Below are positions 11,869 to 21,950 of a stretch of 64,000 nt of DNA, in pieces. The stretch's first letter is position 1. Each line of letters starts with the position of its first letter. The notes beneath the pieces were generated by a model, which was not told the origin of the DNA, searched no databases, and saw only the letters and a program-made list of their open reading frames with translations. A program made the translations under genes and the position numbers. The stretch comes from Symbiodinium kawagutii (lineage: Eukaryota > Sar > Dinophyceae > Suessiales > Symbiodiniaceae), in NCBI GenBank assembly GCA_009767595.1, contig VSDK01007138.1, positions 47,689 to 111,688 on the forward strand, read 5' to 3'.

Positions 11869-12299
11869 CTCATTGACTAATTAGGGAATGACTTGATTGA
11901 ATGGCTATAAGCACAGCAAATATCGGTGAATATGTTTCCCACAGATAGCATTGGTCACATATCACTCCCTCTTGGGTAATTGCCTTGTACTCAGCCTCAT
12001 CACCACTGCAGCTGGGCATTCTAGCAAAGACAATGACTAGCGACGTAGCTGGTGAAATGCGAAACTCATTGCTTACCAGCTTGGAAACCATTTTGACAGC
12101 TATTGAAAACCATTTTGACAGCTATTGTTGAAATTGTTGGTCTAAGTTTCAATAAGTCATTACTTTCCACGGTTAAGTAGCCGTGCGTTAACTACCAGCT
12201 GAATCCTTAAGCTGTTGGTGGATGCAGCTCATCGATCAGCGTGTGCCTTGGAAAGGATTGAGTCACAGCATGTAGGGTGTGCTGGCTGTAGGTTTGCAG

Positions 12300-12354
12300 C
12301 GATTTGGAGCCAGGGGTATCCATAGATGCCTTTGAAGGGGGAGCGATTTGGGAG
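12300..12354 (+). CDS. Exon of the EPGVS type (first copy)
   Basis: It starts after GTTTGCAG with one base completing a codon and reads DLEPGVSIDAFEGGAIWE up to a GTACTG donor. The same peptide pattern, SEPGVSLDALNGGA, recurs in the block at 25242-25328, and a weaker trace is present near 19510. Conservation at the protein level supports this as a real exon type. Its function is unknown. Confidence 0.55.
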
Positions 12355-12599
12355 GTACTGGTACCAGGTGGCCACTAACCCAATGGTAGGGCCAGGGTGC
12401 ATGATGCAACATGAAAAATGCCCTGAGATCTCATTTCTTGTTCATAAAGATTTTGCCGGTGGACACCCCGAAGCTAAGCAACAGATGGAAGTACAGTAGT
12501 TGCTATGGTTAACCATGGTTGAACCATCGGGTAATGGTTGACAGTGGTAATGATCCTCATTCATATTGCTGAAGCGTTATTGATGGGCCCCCTCAGCAG

Positions 12600-12638
12600 C
12601 TAGAGGACGGCAACGATCGTAAGAGCCATTTGATGAAA
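12600..12638 (+). CDS. Short exon, 13 codons
   Basis: It lies between a CTCAGCAG acceptor and a GTTGTA donor. The frame reads LEDGNDRKSHLMK. Two minus-strand ORFs also cross this position, so confidence is limited. Confidence 0.35.
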
Positions 12639-12765
12639 GTTGTATAGCAAACAATGGAAATTTGGCCGAAGATCCTGTGCGTGGAATAGGCAGAGCATTG
12701 AAAAGATGTTGCATACAATGAACAGCAGTGGCAGACATGTTCTGTGAATAGATGAAAACTTGCAG

Positions 12766-12881
12766 TGTGCGATGGCCATATTGGCCCAAAGGTGTCAGAG
12801 GTTTTCTTGGACATCGGTTGAAAAGTGCGCTTGCTGCCACAGTCCTGTCGGTCGTGGCCTTGTTGATGGCTGGTCCCTATT
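12766..12881 (+). CDS. Coding-like block before an F3 element
   Basis: After a CTTGCAG acceptor two + frames are open: one hydrophobic (SALAATVLSVVALLMAGPYL) and one Cys-rich (VEKCACCHSPVGRG). The first could be a membrane segment. The F3 element at 12882 follows immediately. The frame is not resolved. Confidence 0.35.
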
Positions 12882-12997
12882 TGGCAGTGGGTCAAAACCC
12901 CGTACCCCTGGTTCCCCTATCATTAACCATTGTTTTCCCATATTATTGTTAATAAATTCTCCATTAGTTGGTTGGTTAACTGCTTGACCCATAGCCA
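12882..12997. mobile_element. F3 MITE-like element
   Basis: It starts TGGCAGTGGGTCAAAA and ends TTGACCCATAGCCA, with GTACCCCTGGTTCCCCTATC inside. It lies in the CCA orientation and ends 43 bp before the acceptor of the exon at 13041, almost the same spacing as the copy before 7398. Confidence 0.75.
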
Positions 12998-13040
12998 TTT
13001 GGCGACACGACCATTTTCGAACCCTTCGCCAACCATTCAG

Positions 13041-13100
13041 ATTATCCAGCACCCGATTGCTGAGATGATGCGCCAACACCGTGCTGCCAGAATGCATATG
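13041..13100 (+). CDS. Exon, 20 codons, helical
   Basis: It is bounded by an ACCATTCAG acceptor and a GTGTCA donor. It reads IIQHPIAEMMRQHRAARMHM, phase 0 at both ends. An F1 element begins about 10 bp into the following intron. Confidence 0.5.
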
Positions 13101-13109
13101 GTGTCAATA

Positions 13110-13231
13110 TGGGGTTCTCAAGCCATCGGGAACCCCAAACAAATGGCACAAATGGCTGGTTTATAACTGCAAATGATTAATAAAGGATGATTTAGGGGTA
13201 CACATTTGTACACATTTTGAGAAACACCCAT
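13110..13231. mobile_element. F1 MITE-like element at an intron 5' end
   Basis: It begins TGGGGTTCTCAAGCCATCGG and ends ATTTTGAGAAACACCCATA, in the reverse orientation (GGAACCCC first, TTTAGGGGTAC last). It sits just inside the donor of the 13041 exon. Confidence 0.7.
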
Positions 13232-13847
13232 ATTATTTGCAACTTTCCTTTGCAATATCGACCGTGATTTCACCGCACAACCCAATCTTCAGCCACTATG
13301 AATTGTTCAATTCAGCCAATATGAACCATTCCTTAAGCATTCCTTGACCATTCAATACCAATAGTCAAACATTGACTAGCCATTCATCAACCATTATGAG
13401 CCGTCAACTCACCATCTATGTATTAGCCATCGCTGGCAGTTTGTTGAACTTCAACAACTAGTATTCAACCATCTAGAGCCTAGAGACAACCCCGACCCAT
13501 CAACCATTCTTGTGGTCGTCATTAACCATTGCTCAAGCAACATTTGACCCGTCATTGAGTCATTACCAACCAAACATCATTTTGGCGAGCAAAAACCAAT
13601 CAACCATGGTGAAAGAATTACTCATGGTATAACCTTACCATTCCTTAACCATTCCTCAACCATTGCTTCACCATCAACCATGAAACACGTTGTCATAGAT
13701 GTATATAAAGCAATAACTAGTTACTTTTTAATGGTTAGTTACTGCTGTATAATTAAGATTATGCTAATTACTTATTGCTAGCAACCTGATTTACCATTAA
13801 CCATTACTGTACTGTATGTTTGATAATTAGCCATCATGAAGGCCCAG

Positions 13848-13936
13848 GGGTGTCATCGCTCGACCGGTCCTTCGCAGGTGTTACTCGCTCTCGTTGGGAG
13901 AGTGCAGGCAGCCTGAGAAACTCAGGGTTTGATGAA
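13848..13936 (+). CDS. Exon, Ser/Arg-rich
   Basis: After GGCCCAG the frame reads VSSLDRSFAGVTRSRWESAG and then SLRNSGFDE up to a GTGACT donor. An internal CGCAG could be an alternative acceptor. TGG-type sequence follows. Confidence 0.5.
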
Positions 13937-13992
13937 GTGACTGGTCTTATCCACCGTTTAACTGGTTGGATTCAGTATGGTCGATGGCCAGC

Positions 13993-14165
13993 ATATGGAT
14001 GTTTGATGTTATGTTATGTTATATGTTGATCATGGTTGATAATGATGGTATAACAAACTATTTTGTTTGATCCAGGTTATGGATGTTTGATGTTATGTTA
14101 CATGTTGATCATGGTTAATAATGATGGTATAACAAATTACTTTGTTTTATCCAGGTTATGGATGT
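13993..14165. repeat. Tandem repeat, about 81 bp unit
   Basis: Two copies, with the start of a third, of a unit beginning TATGGATGTTTGATGTTATG and containing AATGATGGTATAACAAA. It lies in TGG-type intron sequence. Confidence 0.7.
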
Positions 14166-14404
14166 TTGATTTATCTTATCAACCAGTTCATTGGTAATGT
14201 TCGTTGCTTATTAATTTGTGGTTGACTACTGATTAAGAAGCTCGTTGATGACCTTGATCAAGGATTCACAAAAGGTGACCATACCCACCTCCCCCAAAAC
14301 TCATCACATGATTTGGGGATACTGGATACTACAACGATTTTACTAGTGAACAGAAATGATGTTTGGGGAAGGTGGGTGTGGTCACAATTATTGCCATTCC
14401 CATT

Positions 14405-14516
14405 TGGGTGTTTCTCAAGCTATGGGGAACCCCGAAGTTTTGGTTGGTTTACTATTAGAAATTGTTCATATAAAGTATCACAACTGAGGGGTCCCCTTTG
14501 ACTTTAGAAACCACAA
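14405..14516. mobile_element. F1 MITE-like element
   Basis: The left end is TGGGTGTTTCTCAAGCTATG with GGAACCCC. The right end is GGGGTCCCCTTTGACTTTAGAAACCACA. It lies in the reverse orientation and the centre has diverged. Confidence 0.65.
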
Positions 14517-14740
14517 TGTATTTCACCATCCGACCTCATTTTGCGGCATCATGATCACTTACGGTCAATAACAGTTCGTTATGCAAACGGCGATTAAACG
14601 TACTCCATAATGCCTTTTCGTCGCTGATGATTCATTAGCAACATGTGTTGCGCACGGCTGACAACCATGTTTGGCATGATTGTTCGTAGTGAATGATGTT
14701 ATGAATTCCAGTTCATGATGCAATGCTTTCGGGCATAGTA

Positions 14741-14908
14741 AGGATGACTGCACCCACTTTCCCGGACAATCATCGCAATGAGCCAATACCAATTGGAGCC
14801 AAACGGATGCCGTTTGGAACCAGTAAACCCCTAGCTGATCAAAAGGGTGTCCCGGCCAAAGCCCATTGGTTTCCTATTGAAGTGGTACTCCCCATGGTTA
14901 ACCATTAA
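14741..14908 (+). CDS. Coding-like block, unidentified
   Basis: A + strand frame is open across this block and reads PIPIGAKRMPFGTSKPLADQ and KGVPAKAHWFP. The composition is protein-like and free of repeats. A weak acceptor lies near 14737. No family was recognised. Confidence 0.4.
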   Translation, partial: RMTAPTFPDNHRNEPIPIGAKRMPFGTSKPLADQKGVPAKAHWFPIEVVLPMVNH

Positions 14909-15158
14909 GTATTGTTGATCATTATTCCCTACCGTGGATGGACGAATTATTCAACCCCCTACAAAGATCAACGCCCGTGCTCCGCAATTTCAATGTTAGA
15001 GTTAGTGTTTCTGAGGTTGGCGCCTCTGTGGACGATTCACCAATCAAACCCCTAGACCAAAATCCAACCCCGCTTTACCAGTTGGTGAACCCTCGGTTGG
15101 TTCACCGATCTTTCATAACCCCTCCGCCTCAACAGCCGCTCTCTCTGCTTCGCTTCAG

Positions 15159-15207
15159 GAGGCGTTGGCGCAAGTGCTTCGCCGAAGGTGGAGGTGGGCA
15201 GCCAACG
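15159..15207 (+). CDS. Exon, 16 codons, Arg/Trp-rich
   Basis: It is bounded by a CGCTTCAG acceptor and a GTTGGT donor. The frame reads EALAQVLRRRWRWAAN. An upstream open frame (14938-15216) crosses it in another phase and is considered less likely. Confidence 0.5.
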
Positions 15208-15380
15208 GTTGGTTGACCATCAACCGCCAGCATTCACCAAGCACTAACAATTGATGCATCCACCATTACTAGCCATTGAACCATGAACCTCTGAGAAACC
15301 ATTGATTCACCATTGAGTCACCATTGATTCACCTCGCCAACCATTTCAACCAACCACCGCTGGTTGGGAGCTAGGCGCAG

Positions 15381-15467
15381 GCCCCTGAGTGCTCCAATGC
15401 TGCGACGGCGCCGCGGGTGAGGCGGACCGGGGATATCGCGGCCAGAACCCCAGGAGTTTCATGGGTG
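15381..15467 (+). CDS. Exon, Ala/Pro/Arg-rich, 29 codons
   Basis: It lies between a GGCGCAG acceptor and a GTGAGT donor. It reads APECSNAATAPRVRRTGDIA and ARTPGVSWV, phase 0 at both ends. The start resembles the exon at 17560 (ARSECSSARAE), which suggests related exons of a disordered protein. TGG-type intron sequence follows directly. Confidence 0.6.
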
Positions 15468-15479
15468 GTGAGTGGTTGA

Positions 15480-15625
15480 TGGATCAAGTGGCTATATGGT
15501 TGGTTGACTAGCTGGTTATAGTGGTTAATAATAGGGGATAATGAGTAACAATAGTGGGGGATATGCCAGCCATATGACGAGCTGTGTCAAGCCGTTACCC
15601 AACAATAATGGGGGATTTCAACGAA
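15480..15625. mobile_element. F4-like element, decayed
   Basis: It shares TTGGTTGACTAGCTGGTTATA, GGGGATAATGAGTAACAATAG and TGGGGGATAT with the F4 copies at 38522 and 44213 (reverse complement), and ends near GAGCTGTGTCAAGC. It is in the TGG orientation just after the 15381 exon. Confidence 0.5.
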
Positions 15626-16767
15626 CAATAATAGTGGGAAATTTTGCTGGTTAATCATGGGAAACCAAGGGGACTAAGGGTGAACTGAACCACTGCCAAG
15701 TGATTAAGCGGTTGGTGGTGGATGATTTTTGGTTATTTTCGGTTCATGTTCAAAGCATTTTGGGATCACGGCGGCTCTAATTGAGAGAAGTCTTTTGGGA
15801 CGGGACACCGTTGTCCACCAGGCAGTGAATGGGGAGAACATGATTGACTATGGTCAATCGCAAACATCAAACGTCATCACGTATTGTCAAAGTTTTTTTC
15901 CTGGACTAATCAACCTTAAACAGAACATCAATCAATATGATATTGGCTGGCAAATACTGACTTGATAATTTAATATAATTTAAGAATCATCCGCCATTCA
16001 TCACTGTTCGCCAACCCTTGACCTGTGCTCATTCACCAGGTGAGTAAACCCCGATGACATTTTTAATTGACCTTGAACCATCAATCACAGTTCACAAATG
16101 TCAACAATGATTTTAAAGATTCATCATTGATTTACTAACCGAGACCACGTACTAAACAGAGCATCATGTTATAATAGTGATAATGGTCCGTAGTTGTTAA
16201 TCAGTTTATAGATTGTTGTCAAATGAATCATTTTGATAAAAACCCTCCTATCAACCACAGCCAACCATTATTGAACCCTTACATCAAACGATTCTCAACG
16301 ACTATCATTGATCAAATCCCTAGCGGCCATGGTTCAACATTAATTTGTCATTATTTGCCTTTAAGTATTGATGAAGCATCACATGTCTTAAGCAAACCTT
16401 TGGCATGATTAATTCTGTCATTGTCCCTATCGTCATTGGTCGGTTAGTGTATCAGTAATTAATCACTATGGTGACAACATTAATGGTTTGATTGACCGCT
16501 GGTGTCTATCATCATCAACCGCCCGTTAGTCTGCATCATGGTCATTCCTACCTGGCCCTACCTATAGCGACTATAAACTTATTCACCTATTATTAATGCC
16601 TACTACTCACGTGTGAGTCTCCATACACCAACTAAATCCATACCTGTCGAGACCATGATTGATATTCACTGACCACAATCATTCATCACATCCTTATAAG
16701 CCATTGTTATCTCCATCACCATTGGTTTGCTACCATGGCATTAATCTCTATCCTGGTTGTCCGTAAT

Positions 16768-16867
16768 CTGTTTTTTCCTCAAAATAGGCATCTCAAATTG
16801 TCATCCTTCATTAACCATAGTAATAAACCAACCGTTTTACAGGCTTCCCAATTTGAAGAAACCACCT
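16768..16867. mobile_element. F1 MITE-like element, decayed left end
   Basis: It begins TTTCCTCAAAATAGGCATC and ends CCAATTTGAAGAAACCACC. The typical right half AATAAACCAACCGTTTTACAGG is present. Confidence 0.55.
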
Positions 16868-17328
16868 TATGATTGGTTCCCTATTGTTGATGCTTATCAT
16901 CCCCTGTGATTCACCATGAGAGTGATAGTTGGACTATCATTTCCTATGATGAACTATGATGGTAAATTCACCTAAATGTAATTATCCCCTAGTCACGAAC
17001 CATGATCAAGCCACCATTTTTATGATCATCTCGGTGATTAACCTATAGATATTTGGTGAACCCACCATTCTTGTTGGTTCCCCTATTGTTGATGATCAGT
17101 ATCCCCTATGATTGACCATCATAGTTGGTAAACCGACCATTGGTAAACGGTAAACCCACCATATGGTAGACCAATGGTAGACCCACCATATTGACAATGG
17201 TAGTTGATCATTGTTGATGATACTGATCCCCTATGGTAAACGGTAAACCCCACCGTTTTTCTGCTTCCCACCCTCCATCAAGACCACAACCATCACCCCC
17301 CGACCTCACCATCTCCCCCTGTGGCCAG

Positions 17329-17389
17329 GCCCAGCTCGGCCCCGCCGCGGCGGACTGTTCCGACACAGCCACCTGCACCCGTTGCCGAG
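17329..17389 (+). CDS. Exon of the GCCCAGCTC type (first copy)
   Basis: It follows a GTGGCCAG acceptor and ends at a GTGGGT donor. One frame reads PSSAPPRRTVPTQPPAPVAE; another, AQLGPAAADCSDTATC, is also open, so frame is uncertain. The first 27 bases match the start of the exon at 18767 with one mismatch. It is likely disordered protein. Confidence 0.5.
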
Positions 17390-17559
17390 GTGGGTGGGTG
17401 GTTGACCCCATCACTCAGAGGTTGGCCCCATAAGTATAGAGTATAGACATCCATAAGTATAGTCCATCATGGTCATCCATACTCAGAGGTTGAATCCGTG
17501 GATGGATGATGGATTCCAAGCTGCCTAGACCACCTGCTGGACATCTCCTCCATGCGCAG

Positions 17560-17643
17560 GCGCGCTCGGAGTGTTCCAGCGCCCGCGCCGAGTCCGTGCG
17601 TGGCGCGGTTCCAGAGCATCCATCGCGGAGGCCCCACGGCTGG
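17560..17643 (+). CDS. Exon, Arg/Ser/Ala-rich, 28 codons
   Basis: It is bounded by a CATGCGCAG acceptor and a GTGAGT donor. The phase-0 frame reads ARSECSSARAESVRGAVPEH and PSRRPHGW. Another + frame is also open. It resembles the exon at 15381 at its start. TGG-type sequence follows. Confidence 0.5.
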
Positions 17644-18602
17644 GTGAGTTGCTAATGGATCTGACGGGTAGTGATCATGGTTAGTGCTTGATGATGGCTA
17701 GTGAGTTCCTAACCATGGCTAGTGATGATCATGATTAGTGATCATGGCTAGTTCGTATATCTTTGTTGCAGGTTGATGATGAAGGATGAATGATGATGGT
17801 GGATGGATGTTGATTGTTGATGATCAATGAGCCAATCATTAGTGATTGTGACACAGGCTTAATGATTCTAATGAAGTAGTTGTGAGTGATCATGGGTTAT
17901 GATCCATGATTGAATGATCAAGTGACGAATGACTAGTGGTAATCCAGCTGTCAGTGATTCACTACTAGTCATTAACTATCCAGTACTAACCATGTCCAAT
18001 GACCGATGGTTGATGGTTACTGGTTAAGCATCACTACTAGGTAATCAGATCATTGTGTCTTATCATAGTTGTGGACCATCATCGATCTCATCCCTCTCAA
18101 CCATGTTTCTAAATTGGTTCGTTGGTGAAACATCTCCCTGAACTGATGAAGCATGGCATCCGTGATTTGAACCATCTTTAATTACTTGGTGATTACTCGT
18201 TCGCCATTGCCATTGAATCATTTCTTACTTGGTGATCATGAACAGATTACTTATTACTTATTGATTAGCTAACATTACACTTATCATGGTACCAATATTT
18301 TCATCATCATTAATTAGTTTGTCATTGACCAACTATCATACAAACTGCTCGCTAACAGTGGCAACTATCACACTTATTTCGCATCATACTACGTAACTTT
18401 ACTAATCACTGACAATGGCAACGAAAATGGTTATCCGTACCTATCAGGCATCGTTATCCCTATCATCATTTGTTATGGCATCAATCACCACCACGACCAC
18501 GATTATCTATAAGTCAGTTAAGATATCATTGTCCATACCTAATGTTCTGCTGGTCAACCATAGTCATATCATTAAAGAACAGAATAAGGTTACTTTTTAT
18601 TA

Positions 18603-18722
18603 ACCATCTATCTATCTATCAATCTATCTATCTATCTATCTAATATATATATATATATATTGATATAGTAATAAACCAAGCATTTTACGGGGTTCCCTAT
18701 CTGAAGGAACCAGCGAACCACT
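18603..18722. repeat. ATCT and TA microsatellites, then an F1 fragment
   Basis: Tetranucleotide ATCT repeats run to about 18642, followed by TA repeats to 18660. From 18663 the right half of an F1 element follows (AATAAACCAAGCATTTTACG, GGTTCCC, GAAGGAACC). The left half is missing. Confidence 0.7.
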
Positions 18723-18766
18723 ACCCACAATCATCACATCATCTCCTGGGGATCGCATCTTGTGAG

Positions 18767-18840
18767 GCCCAGCTCAGCCCCGCCGCGGCGGACTTCGGGC
18801 ACTGCGGTGGATGCCGCGACGGAGGCCGTACAACGGTGGC
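18767..18840 (+). CDS. Exon of the GCCCAGCTC type (second copy)
   Basis: It starts after TTGTGAG with the same 27 bases as the 17329 exon bar one. Frames include PSSAPPRRTSGTAVDAATEA and AQLSPAAADFGHCGGC. A donor GTGAGC follows at 18841. The segment CAACGGTGGC plus the donor region is duplicated as two 32-bp copies (18831-18862 and 18863-18894), so there are two equivalent donors. Confidence 0.5.
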
Positions 18841-19171
18841 GTGAGCTGCTGGAGTTGTTGAACAACGGTGGCGTGAGCTGCTGGAGTTGTTGACCACTTC
18901 ACCAGCTATGGTGGTGTTAGTGGTTGACTGGTTTGACTCATCAGTGGCTGACTATGTTGGATCATCAACCATGTGGGTACCAAAACAACTGGTTAGTGAC
19001 TGGTAATTGGTTAGAATCAAAAATCAGAGTTGGTAAACTTAGTAGCTACCAAGACTGCCAAACGCAAAACTACTGTGGTTAGTCTGTGATAATTGAGTGA
19101 TAACTCAGTGATGGTGTTTGTTTACAAAATAGCCAGTAATCAGCACAGAGTGGGGTGCCAGTTAGAATTGT

Positions 19172-19562
19172 TTGTTTATCAACCACCTAATACTTGCTAG
19201 AGTCATATCTACGAGAACTGGCAGTGGTTGGTTGGTTGCTTTTGTGAAGGTCCACATGGTTAGATGGTGGGTCTGCAATGGTAAAGACGTAAGCAGTGCA
19301 AGGCCAGGTTTTGCAAGGCAAGGTTTCGTTCACAGAGACTCAGCGAGACATGCAGTGTTGCTTGAGATCCTGGGACACGTGTCCCAGCTGGGATCCTGGC
19401 AGGCCAGTGGTACAAAAGGGCAAGTTCCCTTGGCGCAGCGGCCGTCGGGGGACCTGGGTGGCACAGTGGTCAACCTGTGGAAGTGGGATCGGTGAACTGT
19501 TGGTTGGGAAGGAGCTGCTTGGAGCCAGGGGCAGCCTTATAGCCTTTTCAAGGGGGAACTAA
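19172..19562 (+). other. Coding-like region with overlapping open frames
   Basis: Several + frames are open across the GC-rich part 19290-19500. The stretch near 19505-19600 (GGAGCCAGGGGCAGCC, then GAAGCTACCAGAAGTGCC) is a decayed relative of the EPGVS-type exons at 12300 and 25242. A clear GTAAGT donor lies at 19603. The exact exon limits could not be set. Confidence 0.35.
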
Positions 19563-19930
19563 GAAGCTACCAGAAGTGCCCTAACCAAATGGTAGCAAGG
19601 CGGGTAAGTGGTGGTTGACAATGATTGGTTGACTCTTGATGTATTGTCGATTCATCTAGTCTTGATTTGCAGCTCATCCATAGTTGATTCGTGGTTGATT
19701 TATGTTTAGTGCGGAGTGGCATTCTTAGCCACTACCAACCATCATTAGCCATCATTCACCGAGCAGTCACCATCCATCATTACCCATCAATCAGTAACCA
19801 TTTGATACCCATCACTAACTAGTGATACTACCCAAGCCGGCTGGGGGACCCCATCACTACCCAGCCGACAATCTCCCATTCCAAGCTGTCACTTCACCTC
19901 TTTCTGATCTTCGTTTTTCGCCGCGTCTAG

Positions 19931-19977
19931 GCCCAGACCCACGTTGCGACGGCCCAGCAGTGCAGGCGAGCAGCTTC
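19931..19977 (+). CDS. Short exon, Pro/Arg/Ser-rich
   Basis: After a GCGTCTAG acceptor one frame reads PRPTLRRPSSAGEQL; a second frame, AQTHVATAQQCRRAA, is also open. The PSSA motif recalls the exons at 17329, 18767 and 38399. Confidence 0.4.
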
Positions 19978-20469
19978 GTTGTGATGAACAGAGATGAACT
20001 TGTAGAACAGTAATAGTTTCATATAGTTACTATTACAGTGATGGTGCTTACTTTGTAGCGATTGCTTTTTTGTGGTTAATTTACAAGTTCTTGAAATTAT
20101 AGTGATTACTTTATAATAGTTATTTTATTACAGTGTTACTCGTCTATGAGTTATATTTTTGATAATCATAGTGACAATGGTTCTTGACAATTGATTAACA
20201 ATGAATACTAGTGATTAACTTGACGGTAAGCCGTTGATTGACTAGCAGTGATGTACAGACAGTGTTACAGTTTGAATTGTCAGGAACCATTGATCACTGT
20301 TGATCACTTTGCAACAGTTCCTGATAATTCAAGTTGTTACACATCATCAACATTCATCAACCATTGCCAACTTTTGGTTAGCAACACTTAGGCCACCAAC
20401 TCTTAGTCATACTATTCGAGTGAACAAAGATTCTAAGGAGAGTTTCTGCAAAACAGATAGCAACTATTT

Positions 20470-20578
20470 CTGGTTGGTGGTTTCAAATATTTCTTCCCAA
20501 GTGTATTGCCAAATTCATCCAAATGATTGGCTGGTTTTGCGCATATTTTCATGATGGGGTGGTTCAACCACCAATCAG
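20470..20578. mobile_element. F2 MITE-like element
   Basis: The left end is CTGGTTGGTGGTTTCAAATA and the right end GGTTCAACCACCAATCAG. The centre has diverged from the copies at 494 and 58445. Confidence 0.65.
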
Positions 20579-20805
20579 ATTTCCTGCCAGTGTCCTAACC
20601 GCAAGAGTCACCGTGGTCCCCACCGAAGATTCTAACCACAGTTTCCAAGAAACAGAACAAGCATCCCAAGATCAGGACACTTTTGGAAATCAACATGAAT
20701 CAACCCCAGAAAGACTCTGACCACAGACTTCCATGAAACTCTTTCCTGACAGCATCCCAACCCAAGTGTTGTTCCTTCCCGGGTCGTTCCTCGTTCTCTG
20801 AAGAG

Positions 20806-20860
20806 GCCCCGCGCGGGCGCGTGAGAAGGCCCGCTGTTGGAGCGGGCGTTGCAGAGCCAG
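20806..20860 (+). CDS. Short exon, Ala/Arg/Gly-rich
   Basis: It is bounded by CTGAAGAG and a GTTGGA donor. It reads APRGRVRRPAVGAGVAEP and ends in phase 1. The composition matches the disordered exons at 15381 and 17560. Upstream, 20580-20720 holds another open frame with two near-copies of ACCACAGTTTCCAAGAAAC. Confidence 0.45.
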
Positions 20861-20939
20861 GTTGGATGAATTGGCACTTATCAGCGTGGCCAGCTTAGAT
20901 CATGGAGAAGGCACTTATCATGTTTATGGAAAACATATT

Positions 20940-21041
20940 TGGTGGTTTCTCAAAATAGGGAACCCAAAAAATGGTTGGTTTGTTACTACAGATGGCTTAG
21001 AAAGGATGATTAGGGGGTACCCCTATTTTGAGAAACCACCA
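20940..21041. mobile_element. F1 MITE-like element, near-perfect inverted ends
   Basis: Ends TGGTGGTTTCTCAAAATAGG and CCTATTTTGAGAAACCACCA are exact inverted repeats over 20 bp. The 102-bp element contains AATGGTTGGTTTGTTACTA and GGATGATTAGGGGGTACCCC. It is the best reference copy of the family. Confidence 0.9.
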
Positions 21042-21524
21042 TTTTAAACAGGAAAACACTTATCATGATTACTTATCATGTTTTGGATGAAAATGAGAAG
21101 TAGCCAAAACCTCTCAGTAACAGTAGCTAAACATATGTTCGCATTCATTGTGATTATTGTCACCCTTGATCATCATTCATTAGTATAGAGCTAGAAACTT
21201 GCTGGTTGATGAATGTTTGCTTCATGGGACTATGAAAAGATCAAGGAATTCTCAGAATCCACTTTTTCACTAGATTTTTGCAGATCTTCATGCCAGGCTT
21301 TACTCGTTTTCAAACACTGGTAAGTGCACCCTGTCTACCCAGCAGAATAAGAGGAATTATTCTATCATGACAGATCCATTTTGACAAGCCCCTCCATCAG
21401 TTTCACCGAGTTGCTGACGATTTACCCTTTGAAGTGGCAAGTCTATTGATATGGATTTACCATTCGAACTGGTCCGATCTAGCGATCAGCTTGTCCTTCA
21501 ATCAAACCGATCACTGATCACTTT

Positions 21525-21625
21525 TGGTGGTTTCTCAAAATGGGGTACCCTAAAAATGGCTGGTTTATTACTATAAATGGCTAATGGTGGATGATTTGGC
21601 GGTCCCCTATTTTGAGAAACATCCA
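21525..21625. mobile_element. F1 MITE-like element
   Basis: Ends TGGTGGTTTCTCAAAATGGG and CCCTATTTTGAGAAACATCCA. Reverse orientation, with GGCTGGTTTATTACTATAA inside. Confidence 0.85.
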
Positions 21626-21777
21626 TATAATTTCCAAATACAGAGTGCCAGGTGTTTAGCGCAGTAGTCCCATCGCTTGATGTTGACCCTGAATTACCCC
21701 ATGAAAATTGGATTCCCAAAATCATGGGCCGAATGATGTGAAGACAACCATTTCCCAACACACCAGGGAATGACATT

Positions 21778-21950
21778 TGGACGTTTCTCAAGATAGGAGA
21801 CCCCCAAAATCATCCAATATTCACCATTTATGGTATTAAAACCATCATAGTTGGCATATCCCCTGTTATTGCTTAGTATCTCCCTGCTAGTAACCTGTGT
21901 TCACCATTAACCAACCATTTTTGGGTACGCCCATTTTGAGCTTTCAACCA
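21778..21950. mobile_element. F1 element split by extra sequence
   Basis: The left half (TGGACGTTTCTCAAGATAGG to ACCATTTATGGTATTAAA) and right half (AACCAACCATTTTTGGGTAC to CCCATTTTGAG) are separated by about 70 bp not found in other F1 copies. This insert starts ACCATCATAGTTGGCATATC and resembles CCA-type intron sequence. Confidence 0.6.
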
